Part shown: in pieces, positions 5,635 to 11,904 of the stretch
Layout: each line of letters begins with the position of its first letter
How positions within the stretch are numbered: the stretch's first letter is position 1
Origin: a virus
Reading direction: 5' to 3' (one strand)
DNA: 22,813 nucleotides
IMG/VR virus record: IMGVR_UViG_3300047446_000191
Span: 1-22,813 of that record
The notes under the pieces: generated by a model
Database searches by the model: none
The model's input: the letters and a program-made list of their open reading frames with translations, nothing else
What the model was told of the DNA's origin: nothing
Program-made: the position numbers and the translations under genes

Positions 5635-6760
5635 GCTTGGCAGTGGCAAGGGCAAGGCCGCAATTGACCAGATTAGGCGCTATCTGCGCGCTGGAAAACG
5701 TGTCGCGACTAATTGCGACGTGTTTCTTGAGCACCTGATGGATGATCGTGACCGGTCCACTGTTACGCGCATACCGGATAAGCCTTCATCGGTTGATCTA
5801 TACATGATTGGCAGTGGCAACCGGTTTGTGGATTTTGAGCCGATTATACGTTCGGGCAAAGGCGGGCTTGAGGCTGAGGCTCCGTCTCCTAAGCTGTTGC
5901 GGGGTTTCGATGAGTCCCATAATGGCGCGTTGGTGCTCGATGAGTGCGGATCGTGGCTGAACACGCGCAATTTTCAGGACAAGGGTAGGGCTGAGCTGTT
6001 GGAGTGGGCTATACACGCACGTAAGTACGGCTGGGATATCTTCTTCATCATGCAGAATATCTCGCAGGTCGATAAACAGCTTCGCGATAGCCTGTTGGAA
6101 TACGTTGTACGTCTGAATCGGCTTGATCGTATGAAGGTGCCATTCGTTAGCGGTCTGTTGAAGGTGCTAACTGCTGGCGCAACTGAAGGCAACCTCCCGC
6201 GTGTTCACATAGGAGTGGTAAGGCTTGGTTCGCTGCCTGACGGGCTTGTAGCTGATCGGTGGGTTTTTCGCGGCGACGATCTGAATGACGCTTATAACAC
6301 TACACAGGTGTTTTCTGAGTCGTATCCGCATGGGTCTCATTGTCTTTTGTCCGCGTGGCATTTGTCCGCATTGGTCGGCATCGATCCCAAGTTTGTTGGT
6401 CCGCGTTTGCCCGGGCCTGCGTCGTTGGATCTACTCCGTGGCCGCACTCCACCTCCAAAGCCGGTTTCTAAGCATATGAATAAATTCTTGATTGGCGCTA
6501 TGTTTATCGGCGTCGTGTTGGGTGCTGTCGCGACGCGTCGTTTCGCTCCTGCTGTTGGTGCAGCGCCTGCTGTTGCCGCATCCGATCGCGTTTTCTCTGA
6601 GAAGGTGAAGGGCGTCGGTTATACCCGGTTACCCAACAAGCATTTCTTAGTGACGCTGTCTGATGGACGTGTAGTCGAGCCGCTGAATATCGCGTTGCTC
6701 GGCGGCGGTGCATGGGAGGCGGAAGTATCAAAAGGCGAATGGGTAAAGGGGGCATTATGA
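5609..6760 (+). CDS. Zot / pI-like filamentous phage assembly ATPase
   Basis: The 383-residue protein is set at ATG 5609 by AAGGAGG upstream and by MAVYAITGKLGSGKGK, which places the Walker A loop at residues 8-15. Walker B is ALVLDEC at 107-112. A membrane helix covers about 293-308 (FLIGAMFIGVVLGAVA), with a periplasmic C-terminal domain after it. This is the standard Zot/pI design: a cytoplasmic ATPase that drives extrusion of coated ssDNA through an inner-membrane complex linked to the secretin. Its stop overlaps the start of the secretin gene (ATGA). The name Zot refers to the CTXphi homologue; nothing here supports a toxin role. Confidence 0.92.
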   Translation: MAVYAITGKLGSGKGKAAIDQIRRYLRAGKRVATNCDVFLEHLMDDRDRSTVTRIPDKPSSVDLYMIGSGNRFVDFEPIIRSGKGGLEAEAPSPKLLRGFDESHNGALVLDECGSWLNTRNFQDKGRAELLEWAIHARKYGWDIFFIMQNISQVDKQLRDSLLEYVVRLNRLDRMKVPFVSGLLKVLTAGATEGNLPRVHIGVVRLGSLPDGLVADRWVFRGDDLNDAYNTTQVFSESYPHGSHCLLSAWHLSALVGIDPKFVGPRLPGPASLDLLRGRTPPPKPVSKHMNKFLIGAMFIGVVLGAVATRRFAPAVGAAPAVAASDRVFSEKVKGVGYTRLPNKHFLVTLSDGRVVEPLNIALLGGGAWEAEVSKGEWVKGAL

Positions 6761-8007
6761 AACGTCTTATTGCTTTGCTGAGCTTTGTGCCTGCGCTCTG
6801 TTTCTCGTCACCTGTCGCTTTCAATTTTCATGAGGTTTCGCTCGTTTCGTTCAGCCAGTCGGTATTTAAGAATCTTCTGCATGTTGATTACGTAGTGACG
6901 CCTGACGTGTTGGCTATGGATCGCAAGATCACTCTGAGCGTGTCCGCTATCGAAGAGGCGAAGGCGCTGCCGTTCGTTCAGGGCATTCTCAAGCAGCAGG
7001 GCGTTGCAGTGGACGTGCGTGACGGTGTGTATTACCTTGTTCCATCAGTGAAGCAGGCTGACGCCGTTGCGCCTGTTTTGTCGGTAGATAAAGTTGTCCA
7101 GGCTGCGTCTCATGCGCATGCCGACGCGGATGATGAAGGCTTGACCGGGATCGCTGTTGGTGGTCGTCGTCAGAAGGATGATGTTACCGAGTTTTATGCG
7201 CCTCAGAATCGGCCGAGTGATTTTTTGGTTGGCGTGGTTGTCGGGTCGTTTGGGTCTCGTGCTGCCGTTACCGCCGGCGCCGGCATACTGTTGACCGGGT
7301 CCGTTGATGATGTCGTCAAAATGCGTAAGGTACTCGACGCTGTTGATGCTGCGCCTCAGCTGGTGGACGTGTCTGCATCTTGGGTTGAGGTGACTAACAA
7401 CGATAGCGACGGGCGTGGTATTTCGTTGTTGGCAAATGTCCTTGGCGCTAAGCTCGGCGTGTCGCTTGGCACCGTCAATTCAGGGTCGGCTGTCAGCCTT
7501 AAGGGTTCGCGGTTTGAGCTGGTTGTTGACGCGCTCAAGACTGATAGCCGATTTAAGCAGGTGTCAAATAGCCGCGTCGTGGGCGATGACTATCAGAAGC
7601 TTGTATTGACCGTTGGCGATGAGACGCCGACCATTTCCAGCACCGGCAAGGATAACTCTGGCAACAGCGTACAGAACATCGTCTATAGGCCGTCTGGCGT
7701 GATTGTCGACGTGCTGCCGAAGGTGTTGGGCAGTGGCCGCATTTTGCTTTCTGTGGATGGGCAGATCAGTAATTTTAAGGCTACGTCTACCGGCGTCACC
7801 AGTTCGCCAACGTTGATTAAGCGGCAGGTCAAAACTCAGGTCACTGTCGATGATGGTGCGGTCTTGTTGATCGGCGGCCTGAACGATAGTCAGGATGCTA
7901 AGAACTCATCTGCGCTGTCGTTCTTGCCTTCTTGGGCGGCGAGGTCGTCATCAAGTGTGCGCACCGATTTGGTTTTGGTGCTGAGTGCCAAGGTCGTTAA
8001 GGATTAG
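6757..8007 (+). CDS. Outer-membrane secretin (pIV / GspD-like)
   Basis: The 416-residue protein begins at ATG 6757 with a signal peptide (MKRLIALLSFVPALCFS) right at the start; the longer frame upstream would hide it. Residues 18-100 look like an N0-type domain (VAFNFHEVSLVSFSQSVFKNLLHVDYVV). A second small domain precedes the C-terminal secretin barrel, with GVIVDVLPKVL, ILLSVDGQISNF and VTVDDGAVLLIGGL as visible secretin landmarks. It forms the multimeric channel through which the virion leaves the cell. Many dif-integrated phages borrow the host secretin, so having its own copy makes this phage self-sufficient. It is the last gene of the structural operon. Confidence 0.92.
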   Translation: MKRLIALLSFVPALCFSSPVAFNFHEVSLVSFSQSVFKNLLHVDYVVTPDVLAMDRKITLSVSAIEEAKALPFVQGILKQQGVAVDVRDGVYYLVPSVKQADAVAPVLSVDKVVQAASHAHADADDEGLTGIAVGGRRQKDDVTEFYAPQNRPSDFLVGVVVGSFGSRAAVTAGAGILLTGSVDDVVKMRKVLDAVDAAPQLVDVSASWVEVTNNDSDGRGISLLANVLGAKLGVSLGTVNSGSAVSLKGSRFELVVDALKTDSRFKQVSNSRVVGDDYQKLVLTVGDETPTISSTGKDNSGNSVQNIVYRPSGVIVDVLPKVLGSGRILLSVDGQISNFKATSTGVTSSPTLIKRQVKTQVTVDDGAVLLIGGLNDSQDAKNSSALSFLPSWAARSSSSVRTDLVLVLSAKVVKD

Positions 8008-8058
8008 AAGTAGGGCGCGGAATTATCGTGACTTGTAACGCTAATTGTGGGGGTGGAT

Positions 8059-8328
8059 ATGAGTAGAAATATCGATGTAAGACAGATTGACCTTTTGGGC
8101 GGCGCAATTCGTCAGCGCGGTCGGCCTGCCACCGGTAAGGCTATGTCCGCAGCCGAGCGTCAGAAGGCTCGTAGGGACCGTCTGCGGGCGTCTGGTGTGG
8201 GTTCCTTGACTGTGGAACTGCCTGTTGATGTGCTGGATGGGCTAAATAAGTTTCTTCAATTTCGTGATGAAACACAGGATCAGTTGATAGAGCGGTTGCT
8301 GCGGCAACAGCTTTTGCGAAAGCGATGA
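8059..8328 (+). CDS. Ribbon-helix-helix DNA-binding protein
   Basis: The 89-residue product is started at ATG 8059, with GGGGGTGG upstream. A basic region (GRPATGKAMSAAERQKARRDRLR) precedes a beta strand plus two helices (SLTVELPVDVLDGLNKFLQ... LIERLLRQQLLRKR), the ribbon-helix-helix pattern of small repressors and plasmid copy-control proteins. It is clearly homologous to the product at 19157-19405 in the other prophage: both share GRP, AERQ/KERQ, LTVELP-DV and the ending QLLRKR. It stands 51 bases after the secretin, so it may have its own promoter. It is a likely regulator of phage genes; the target is unknown. Confidence 0.75.
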   Translation: MSRNIDVRQIDLLGGAIRQRGRPATGKAMSAAERQKARRDRLRASGVGSLTVELPVDVLDGLNKFLQFRDETQDQLIERLLRQQLLRKR

Positions 8329-8334
8329 CCACTG

Positions 8335-8514
8335 CTAAGTACAAGCGGCCCGTAGGGCAAAATCTTTGGGGGCCAGCTGGGCCGGTGTTTTGCAGTTGAT
8401 GTGAAAGTCCCCGAAGTAGTTCAGCACGCGGGCGGCTCGACCCGCCTTAGTTTCCAAAGTTTTAGCGGGCAGTCCATCGCCAGGCGAAGCAAGGTTCTGT
8501 TTCACGTCCACCAT
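8335..8514 (-). CDS. Small hypothetical protein on the opposite strand
   Basis: A 59-residue frame on the minus strand starts MVDVKQNLASPGDGLPAK and has AGGAG at ideal distance from its ATG (5 bases), which is why I accept it. The sequence is moderately basic, contains two cysteines and no membrane segment, and ends KDFALRAACT. It faces the rightward phage operon and diverges from the 92-residue gene at 8580. An isolated leftward gene near the phage end is often an accessory or regulatory gene. I do not recognise the family. Confidence 0.5.
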   Translation of the reverse strand: MVDVKQNLASPGDGLPAKTLETKAGRAARVLNYFGDFHINCKTPAQLAPKDFALRAACT

Positions 8515-8579
8515 GCACGCTCCTGAAGACTGCCTTTCAGGGGTTGGCATACAGTTACGCATTTCGCTATATTGCTGAC

Positions 8580-8858
8580 ATGCAATTAGAGCTTTTCCCA
8601 TTTGACCAGCTTGGACCGGTCGAGTTTTCAAACACGCTGACGTTAATTCGCAACAGCTACTGGCACCTTCGAAATCTGCGTGGAGCGCGTTGGGGAGAGG
8701 CGCGGGCGCGTAAGCATTACCGTCTTGTCGCTGCCCATAAAAAACGCCTGCTCATGGCAGGCGTATCAAAGCGTGAAATATTGGATTTGCTAGCTTGCTG
8801 CCGGGATCAGTGCAGCAGAACCAAACACCCGTTTAAGCCATGCCGGTATTGTCCGTAA
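8580..8858 (+). CDS. Hypothetical protein next to the attachment site, basic, Cys-containing
   Basis: I take the start at ATG 8580 (MQLELFPFDQLGPVEF, 92 residues); a TTG at 8544 in the same frame is an alternative and neither has a strong ribosome-binding site. The protein is basic and helical (NSYWHLRNLRGARWGEARARKHYR, then KREILDLLACCRDQC) and ends in a Cys-rich tail (CRYCP). From memory, similar short proteins sit at the end of Xanthomonas-type filamentous phages. It ends 34 bases before the middle dif site. It may bind nucleic acid, but no function is established. Confidence 0.6.
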   Translation: MQLELFPFDQLGPVEFSNTLTLIRNSYWHLRNLRGARWGEARARKHYRLVAAHKKRLLMAGVSKREILDLLACCRDQCSRTKHPFKPCRYCP

Positions 8859-8892
8859 AGCAGGGCCAAGGCGGCGGCGGCGACGACGATCA

Positions 8893-8920
8893 ATTTGACA
8901 TAATATAAATTATGCGAAAT
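8893..8920. other. dif-like XerCD site 2 (hybrid middle junction, both arms intact)
   Basis: XerD arm ATTTGACATAA (8893-8903), centre TATAAA (8904-8909), XerC arm TTATGCGAAAT (8910-8920). Counted by hand against E. coli dif it matches 23 of 28 positions (10 of 11, 5 of 6, 8 of 11), the best of the three sites. The XerD arm should come from the filamentous phage and the XerC arm from the PM2-like phage. Confidence 0.85.
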
Positions 8921-8931
8921 GGAGGTGCGAA

Positions 8932-9033
8932 TTGAGAAACTTTAGAGGAAATGCTCTAAATGCAATAATTGGTGAGAATTCGGTTGATGTCGAGTGGCAC
9001 TATACGTTCCTTATTTTTTGGGGGCTGGTTTGA
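8932..9033 (+). CDS. TTG-initiated minicistron (33 aa) at the left end of the PM2-like prophage
   Basis: A short frame starts at TTG 8932, five bases after a perfect GGAGGT, and encodes 33 residues beginning MRNFRGNALNAIIGENS and ending in a hydrophobic tail (HYTFLIFWGLV). Its stop overlaps the TTG start of the next gene as TTGA (9030-9033), so the two look translationally coupled. The strong ribosome-binding site and the overlap are the evidence; the sequence matches nothing I know. It may serve mainly as a leader that controls translation of the next gene. Confidence 0.5.
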   Translation: MRNFRGNALNAIIGENSVDVEWHYTFLIFWGLV

Positions 9034-9377
9034 TAACTTTTGACAGAAAGATTGGCGGTTTAGACCACTTTAAGATCATGGTCGATATGTTCGGGCGCGC
9101 TTTGACGTGCGAGTTTCTGGACATACACCGCACCACGCTAGACCGCATTCTTGCAGGTAAATCCAGGCTTCCCAGGGCGTATCTCATTGCGCTGTACTGG
9201 GAGACACCTTGGGGCCGTAGCGTCGTTGACACGCACAACCATTACGCGAACTACCTGGCGCACCAGCGTATCGAAACGCAGGAAAAAGTGATTGCACAGC
9301 TTGAGGCGTCGATAAAAACCCTCGTCATGGAAGCTAACCATCTGTCGGCAAATTCGCCGGTCTACAAAATGCGGTGA
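9030..9377 (+). CDS. HTH-like DNA-binding protein with C-terminal coiled coil, hypothetical
   Basis: The 115-residue product starts at TTG 9030 (MITFDRKIGGLDHFK), coupled to the minicistron upstream; a GTG at 8994 is the alternative. Residues 20-60 contain a helix-turn-helix-like stretch (GRALTCEFLDIHRTTLDRILAGKSRLPRAYLIALYWET) similar to small phage proteins that bind DNA. Residues 75-105 (RIETQEKVIAQLEASIKTLVMEA) form a likely coiled coil for dimerisation. It is the only rightward gene at the left edge of the prophage and faces the big operon, and the terminator at 9469 separates them. It could regulate lysogeny or excision. Confidence 0.65.
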   Translation: MITFDRKIGGLDHFKIMVDMFGRALTCEFLDIHRTTLDRILAGKSRLPRAYLIALYWETPWGRSVVDTHNHYANYLAHQRIETQEKVIAQLEASIKTLVMEANHLSANSPVYKMR

Positions 9378-9468
9378 TTGACAGGCTTTTGTAACTGTGG
9401 CGGATTGGTGTTTTCCGCGTGCGTTTTGCACAGCCCGTTTTCCGCGCCCCCGAAAACCGGCCAGGCAA

Positions 9469-9493
9469 CAAAAAAGCCCGCATTTGCGGGCTT
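9469..9493 (-). terminator. Rho-independent terminator of the PM2-like late operon
   Basis: Read leftward, AGCCCGC (9492-9486), loop AAAT, GCGGGCT (9481-9475) and six T residues form a strong terminator just after the last gene of the operon. The stem could also stop the rightward gene, but the T-run is only on the leftward side. Confidence 0.85.
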
Positions 9494-9496
9494 CTC

Positions 9497-9559
9497 TTAT
9501 TTCTTCTTGCGCTTGCGGAATTGACCATTCGCCTTGCGCGGCGGCGTCTTCTTCTTCAT
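9497..9559 (-). CDS. 20-residue lysine/arginine-rich microprotein
   Basis: The gene encodes MKKKTPPRKANGQFRKRKKK. It has a strong GGAGAAA site six bases before the ATG and overlaps the preceding gene by ATGA, so it is very likely translated. Eleven of 20 residues are Lys or Arg and there are no acidic residues, so the peptide should bind nucleic acid or the inner membrane face. Short, very basic virion proteins are known in several small phages, and a role in genome condensation inside the vesicle is possible. It is the last gene before the operon terminator. Function is inferred from charge only. Confidence 0.65.
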   Translation of the reverse strand: MKKKTPPRKANGQFRKRKKK

Positions 9560-9699
9560 CGTGCTTTCTCCGTTTTCAGTTCTACAGCCATCAGCCGGCG
9601 TTCTACCGCCAGCGCCCATTTCATCAGCCCCAGGCCACCCGCCAGGACGCCCGAGCTAGTCACCAGGCCCACCACTTGAACGACTTGATCGAACGTCAT
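9556..9699 (-). CDS. Small membrane protein (47 aa), possible lysis or virion protein
   Basis: The 47-residue product (MTFDQVVQVVGLVTSSGVLA...) has one hydrophobic segment at about 6-32 followed by a charged tail (VERRLMAVELKTEKAR). It lies between the holin-like gene and the microprotein gene, overlapping the latter by four bases. The N-in or N-out topology cannot be told. The place next to a holin-like gene suggests a helper of lysis, such as a spanin-like or antiholin protein, but a virion membrane role is equally possible. Confidence 0.6.
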   Translation of the reverse strand: MTFDQVVQVVGLVTSSGVLAGGLGLMKWALAVERRLMAVELKTEKAR

Positions 9700-9708
9700 G
9701 GCCTGGCC

Positions 9709-9873
9709 TTATTTCTTCTCAGGCAGGAACACAGCGCCGAGCGCCAGGACCGCGCCGGCCGCCTTCGCGGACAGGTCTACGGTATTTGCCGGCACGCCGA
9801 ACAACATGGCCAGGGCCGACAGGCCCGCCCAGGTGGACGGCTCTTGCAGGCGGGTTACGAGTTTTTGCAGCAT
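9709..9873 (-). CDS. Holin-like small membrane protein
   Basis: The 54-residue protein starts at ATG 9873, with AAAGGAAAT before it (MLQKLVTRLQEPSTWAGLSA). It has two hydrophobic stretches, at about 15-25 and 36-49 (AGAVLALGAVFLP), joined by a short turn, and ends in EKK. The opening KLVTRLQEPSTWAGLSALAMLFG is common among small phage holin-type proteins. A transglycosylase gene lies in the same operon, so holin plus endolysin makes sense. Holins make inner-membrane holes that let the enzyme reach the wall; assignment is by layout and neighbours. Confidence 0.6.
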   Translation of the reverse strand: MLQKLVTRLQEPSTWAGLSALAMLFGVPANTVDLSAKAAGAVLALGAVFLPEKK

Positions 9874-9884
9874 GGTATTTCCTT

Positions 9885-9977
9885 TCATGGTTGTTGGCCG
9901 CAGGTGCAGCCGGTTTGTTTGTGCAGCATGTACAGCGCGACCACGGCGGCCACGGCGTACCAGTATTCCGTTTTCAT
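9885..9977 (-). CDS. 30-residue membrane peptide with Cys tail
   Basis: MKTEYWYAVAAVVALYMLHK is followed by a short tail with two Cys (TGCTCGQQP). It overlaps the previous gene by ATGA (9974-9977), the usual coupling in this operon. It is one membrane helix with a possible disulfide or metal-binding pair at the end. Corticovirus virions contain several such peptides in their inner membrane, which is the likeliest role. No family is recognised. Confidence 0.6.
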   Translation of the reverse strand: MKTEYWYAVAAVVALYMLHKQTGCTCGQQP

Positions 9978-10249
9978 TTAAAAATGCTCCCGATGAATGT
10001 TCCGGCCGGACAGGCAAACGATGCATCCCACGTCCGGCCCTCGCGTAACGCCTTCTCGCATTCCGTTTCGTTGGTGCGCGGAATGCCCAGCAGTTCCCCG
10101 GCGTCTTCCACCTGGTCAGCGCCCCACTCCCCTACCACCTTCACCGGATGCTCTACAGCCTCCCCGATCTGGTCTTTGAAGTAGGCCAGCGCGATCAACG
10201 CGACGACGACGGCCACGCCGGCAATCTCCGCGTCAGTCTTCAGGCCCAT
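9974..10249 (-). CDS. Small membrane-anchored protein (91 aa), hypothetical virion protein
   Basis: The product MGLKTDAEIAGVAVVVALIA has an N-terminal membrane helix at about 8-23 and then a soluble acidic part with two Cys (ETECEKALREGR... SFACPAG), ending GTFIGSIFK. The start overlaps the end of the gene upstream by 10 bases. The layout, with one anchor and an exposed domain, fits a minor virion membrane protein or a lysis accessory (a spanin-like partner). I do not recognise the domain. Confidence 0.65.
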   Translation of the reverse strand: MGLKTDAEIAGVAVVVALIALAYFKDQIGEAVEHPVKVVGEWGADQVEDAGELLGIPRTNETECEKALREGRTWDASFACPAGTFIGSIFK

Positions 10250-10578
10250 GTGTAGAAGTCCTCACCGTCGCCGATCAACGTGCTGTCGCCGTAGGAGCCT
10301 TCCTGTAGCTGGTCACCACGGATGGAATCCATAGGGTCCTTCGTCGTCGGGAACACGGTTTGCGACGTGTTGTTGCGCACGCCGCCGATCACCGATTGCA
10401 GGAAGCCAGCCACGGCGCCCACGCCCACCTGTTGCCAGCCGGCGCCGACATTGCCAGGCATGGACGTTACGACGCCTGGCCGTGGCTGGCCGGCCACCAC
10501 GCGGCCCTGGTTGCCCTTCAAATAGAGATAGCCCAGGACGGCGGCGCCGATGATCAGCGCATTGTTGTTGTCACTCAT
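10240..10578 (-). CDS. Virion-type membrane protein, hypothetical (112 aa)
   Basis: The start is set at ATG 10578 by GGAG upstream, giving MSDNNNALIIGAAVLGYLYL, with a membrane helix at about 8-20. A glycine-rich stretch follows (GNVGAGWQQVGVGAVAGFLQSVIGG), then a polar tail with DPMDSIRGDQ. The gene overlaps both neighbours. Short helix plus Gly-rich segments are common in the vesicle-associated proteins of PM2-like and PRD1-like viruses. No specific function is assigned. Confidence 0.65.
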   Translation of the reverse strand: MSDNNNALIIGAAVLGYLYLKGNQGRVVAGQPRPGVVTSMPGNVGAGWQQVGVGAVAGFLQSVIGGVRNNTSQTVFPTTKDPMDSIRGDQLQEGSYGDSTLIGDGEDFYTWA

Positions 10579-11143
10579 AATCTGCTCCGTTTGCATTCGC
10601 TTTTGCGAGGATGGTTGTGTAGTAGTCGACCGTCTCAGGCGGCGCCTGTTCCAGTCCCTTGCGGGTCACGTTTCCGATACCCCAGTTGTACGCGGCCAGC
10701 GCGCCGGCCCAGGAGCCGGCCTTGCGGTACAGCTTTGCCAGGTAGCGCGCCGCGCCGGGAATGGCCGTGTCAGGGTCCAGGGCGGCCGCCTGGCTCCCCA
10801 GTTCGTCTACCGCCGTCGCCGGCATGAACTGCGCAATGCCCATGGCGCCCACGCGGGAGCGCGTGCTGCCGTCGATAATCGCCGGGTTATAGCGCGACTC
10901 TTTCCACAGCAGCCAGGCCAGGATTTCAGCCGGTACGCCGAATTGTGCGGCGGCCTCTGCAATCGTTTCCTGGTACGGCGCGCTGGCGGTCGGCCAGCTT
11001 GATACTCTGCTCATAATTTCCTCGAATCCGTCTTCAATAATGTTTGATTCATCGTCGCCGGCCGTGCTGCCGTCCTGGTGCGTCACCGCATAAACCAGAA
11101 GGCCGCCGACCACCAGGGCGACTACCAGCGACTGGTTATCCAC
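10571..11143 (-). CDS. Membrane-anchored lytic transglycosylase (SLT domain)
   Basis: I start at GTG 11143, which overlaps the stop of the upstream gene (TAGTG); an ATG 63 bases further up would overlap that gene more. The 190-residue protein has a membrane helix at about 5-20 (SLVVALVVGGLLVYAV), a linker, and a lysozyme-like SLT domain from about 60. Visible motifs are the catalytic Glu82 in LLWKESRYNPAI, GAMGIAQFMPAT (99-110) and AAYNWG (150-155). It cuts the glycan strands of peptidoglycan, either as a virion enzyme opening the wall at entry or in lysis. Being anchored and encoded among structural genes favours a virion role. Confidence 0.88.
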   Translation of the reverse strand: MDNQSLVVALVVGGLLVYAVTHQDGSTAGDDESNIIEDGFEEIMSRVSSWPTASAPYQETIAEAAAQFGVPAEILAWLLWKESRYNPAIIDGSTRSRVGAMGIAQFMPATAVDELGSQAAALDPDTAIPGAARYLAKLYRKAGSWAGALAAYNWGIGNVTRKGLEQAPPETVDYYTTILAKANANGADYE

Positions 11144-11892
11144 TACAGCACCGTGTACAGCACGTTGCCGACAAAAATCGTTGATCCGTGCGAGTTCCAT
11201 ACCCACACGCCTTTGCCGGCCGTCACCTTTATTCGCTGTGTCACGGTAGCCGGCCCCGATACGGGCGCAAACAGGCCGTTCAACACTTCGCCGTCATACG
11301 GGCCTGTTGGGGCAGTCGCCTTTGCAAGCAAAACCCCGCCGCCCCCCAGGCTGTGGACGATCTGCTCAAAGATCACGCCGTTGACGTTTTCGGCCGCCGT
11401 GATCAGATTGGCTGCGGCGCTGGCCGGTAAAGAGATATTGCTTTTCGCGTTGGTGTAGGCCATGACAGGAGCGGCGGAGCTAATAGAATTGTTCGGGTCC
11501 AGCTTCAAAAGCTGGTTCGTATCCAACGTAACAGGCACACGGGCGGCGGGCGTGTTGGTCACCGTCACCTGGTTTGCGAAAGTGGCGTCAAGCGTTACCT
11601 TGTTGAGCGTGTTTGCATCATCGAACTCACCCGCGCCGATGATGACGTAGCCGACGATGGCAACGGCCGGATCGAGCGCGGACACTTCCCAGTGCGTGGC
11701 GTCGGAGTTCGGCGCCAGGCGGAAACGCTGACCAGGCCGCAGGACGATTTCGGCGCCGGTATTTGGCTTGATCTTGATACGGGTATCGCCGGTCGTCGGC
11801 GTCGGTGCGCCCGACTCATAAACGAACAGGTCGGCCGGCACATCAAAGGCGCGCACGGCGCCCACGGCCAGATTCAAAACGTAACTTTGCAT
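11143..11892 (-). CDS. Beta-rich virion protein, possible spike or vertex protein
   Basis: The 249-residue protein opens MQSYVLNLAVGAVRAFDVPADLF and is made of short beta strands with almost no helix. The early motifs LRPGQRFRL and YVIIGAGEFDD resemble a set of small phage surface proteins that I recall from varied phages. The C-terminal half (TQRIKVTAGKGVWVWNSHG) also looks like a jelly-roll edge. It is the largest non-capsid structural candidate in the operon and lies beside the lytic enzyme, so it could be the receptor-binding spike (P1 of PM2 has the same place in the virion). There is no signal peptide or membrane segment. The role is inference. Confidence 0.65.
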   Translation of the reverse strand: MQSYVLNLAVGAVRAFDVPADLFVYESGAPTPTTGDTRIKIKPNTGAEIVLRPGQRFRLAPNSDATHWEVSALDPAVAIVGYVIIGAGEFDDANTLNKVTLDATFANQVTVTNTPAARVPVTLDTNQLLKLDPNNSISSAAPVMAYTNAKSNISLPASAAANLITAAENVNGVIFEQIVHSLGGGGVLLAKATAPTGPYDGEVLNGLFAPVSGPATVTQRIKVTAGKGVWVWNSHGSTIFVGNVLYTVL

Positions 11893-11904
11893 TTTTTCTT
11901 ATCC

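Larger units (their letters stand above)
164..8909. mobile_element. Filamentous (Inoviridae-type) prophage integrated at dif
   Basis: The element of about 8.75 kb lies between two dif-like sites and contains the full filamentous-phage gene set in canonical order: replication initiator, ssDNA-binding protein, small coat proteins, pVIII, terminator, pIII, pVI, Zot/pI and secretin pIV. A leftward repressor sits at the left edge. No integrase or transposase is present, which fits XerCD-dependent integration as established for CTXphi and Xanthomonas phage Cf. Every core gene is intact, so the prophage could be functional. The base composition is visibly lower in GC than that of the next element. 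Confidence 0.9.

Noticed and set aside
5609-6760. Zot as a toxin gene
   Set aside because: The protein has the ATPase and membrane helix of the assembly protein, and the C-terminal toxin peptide of CTXphi Zot is not recognisable.
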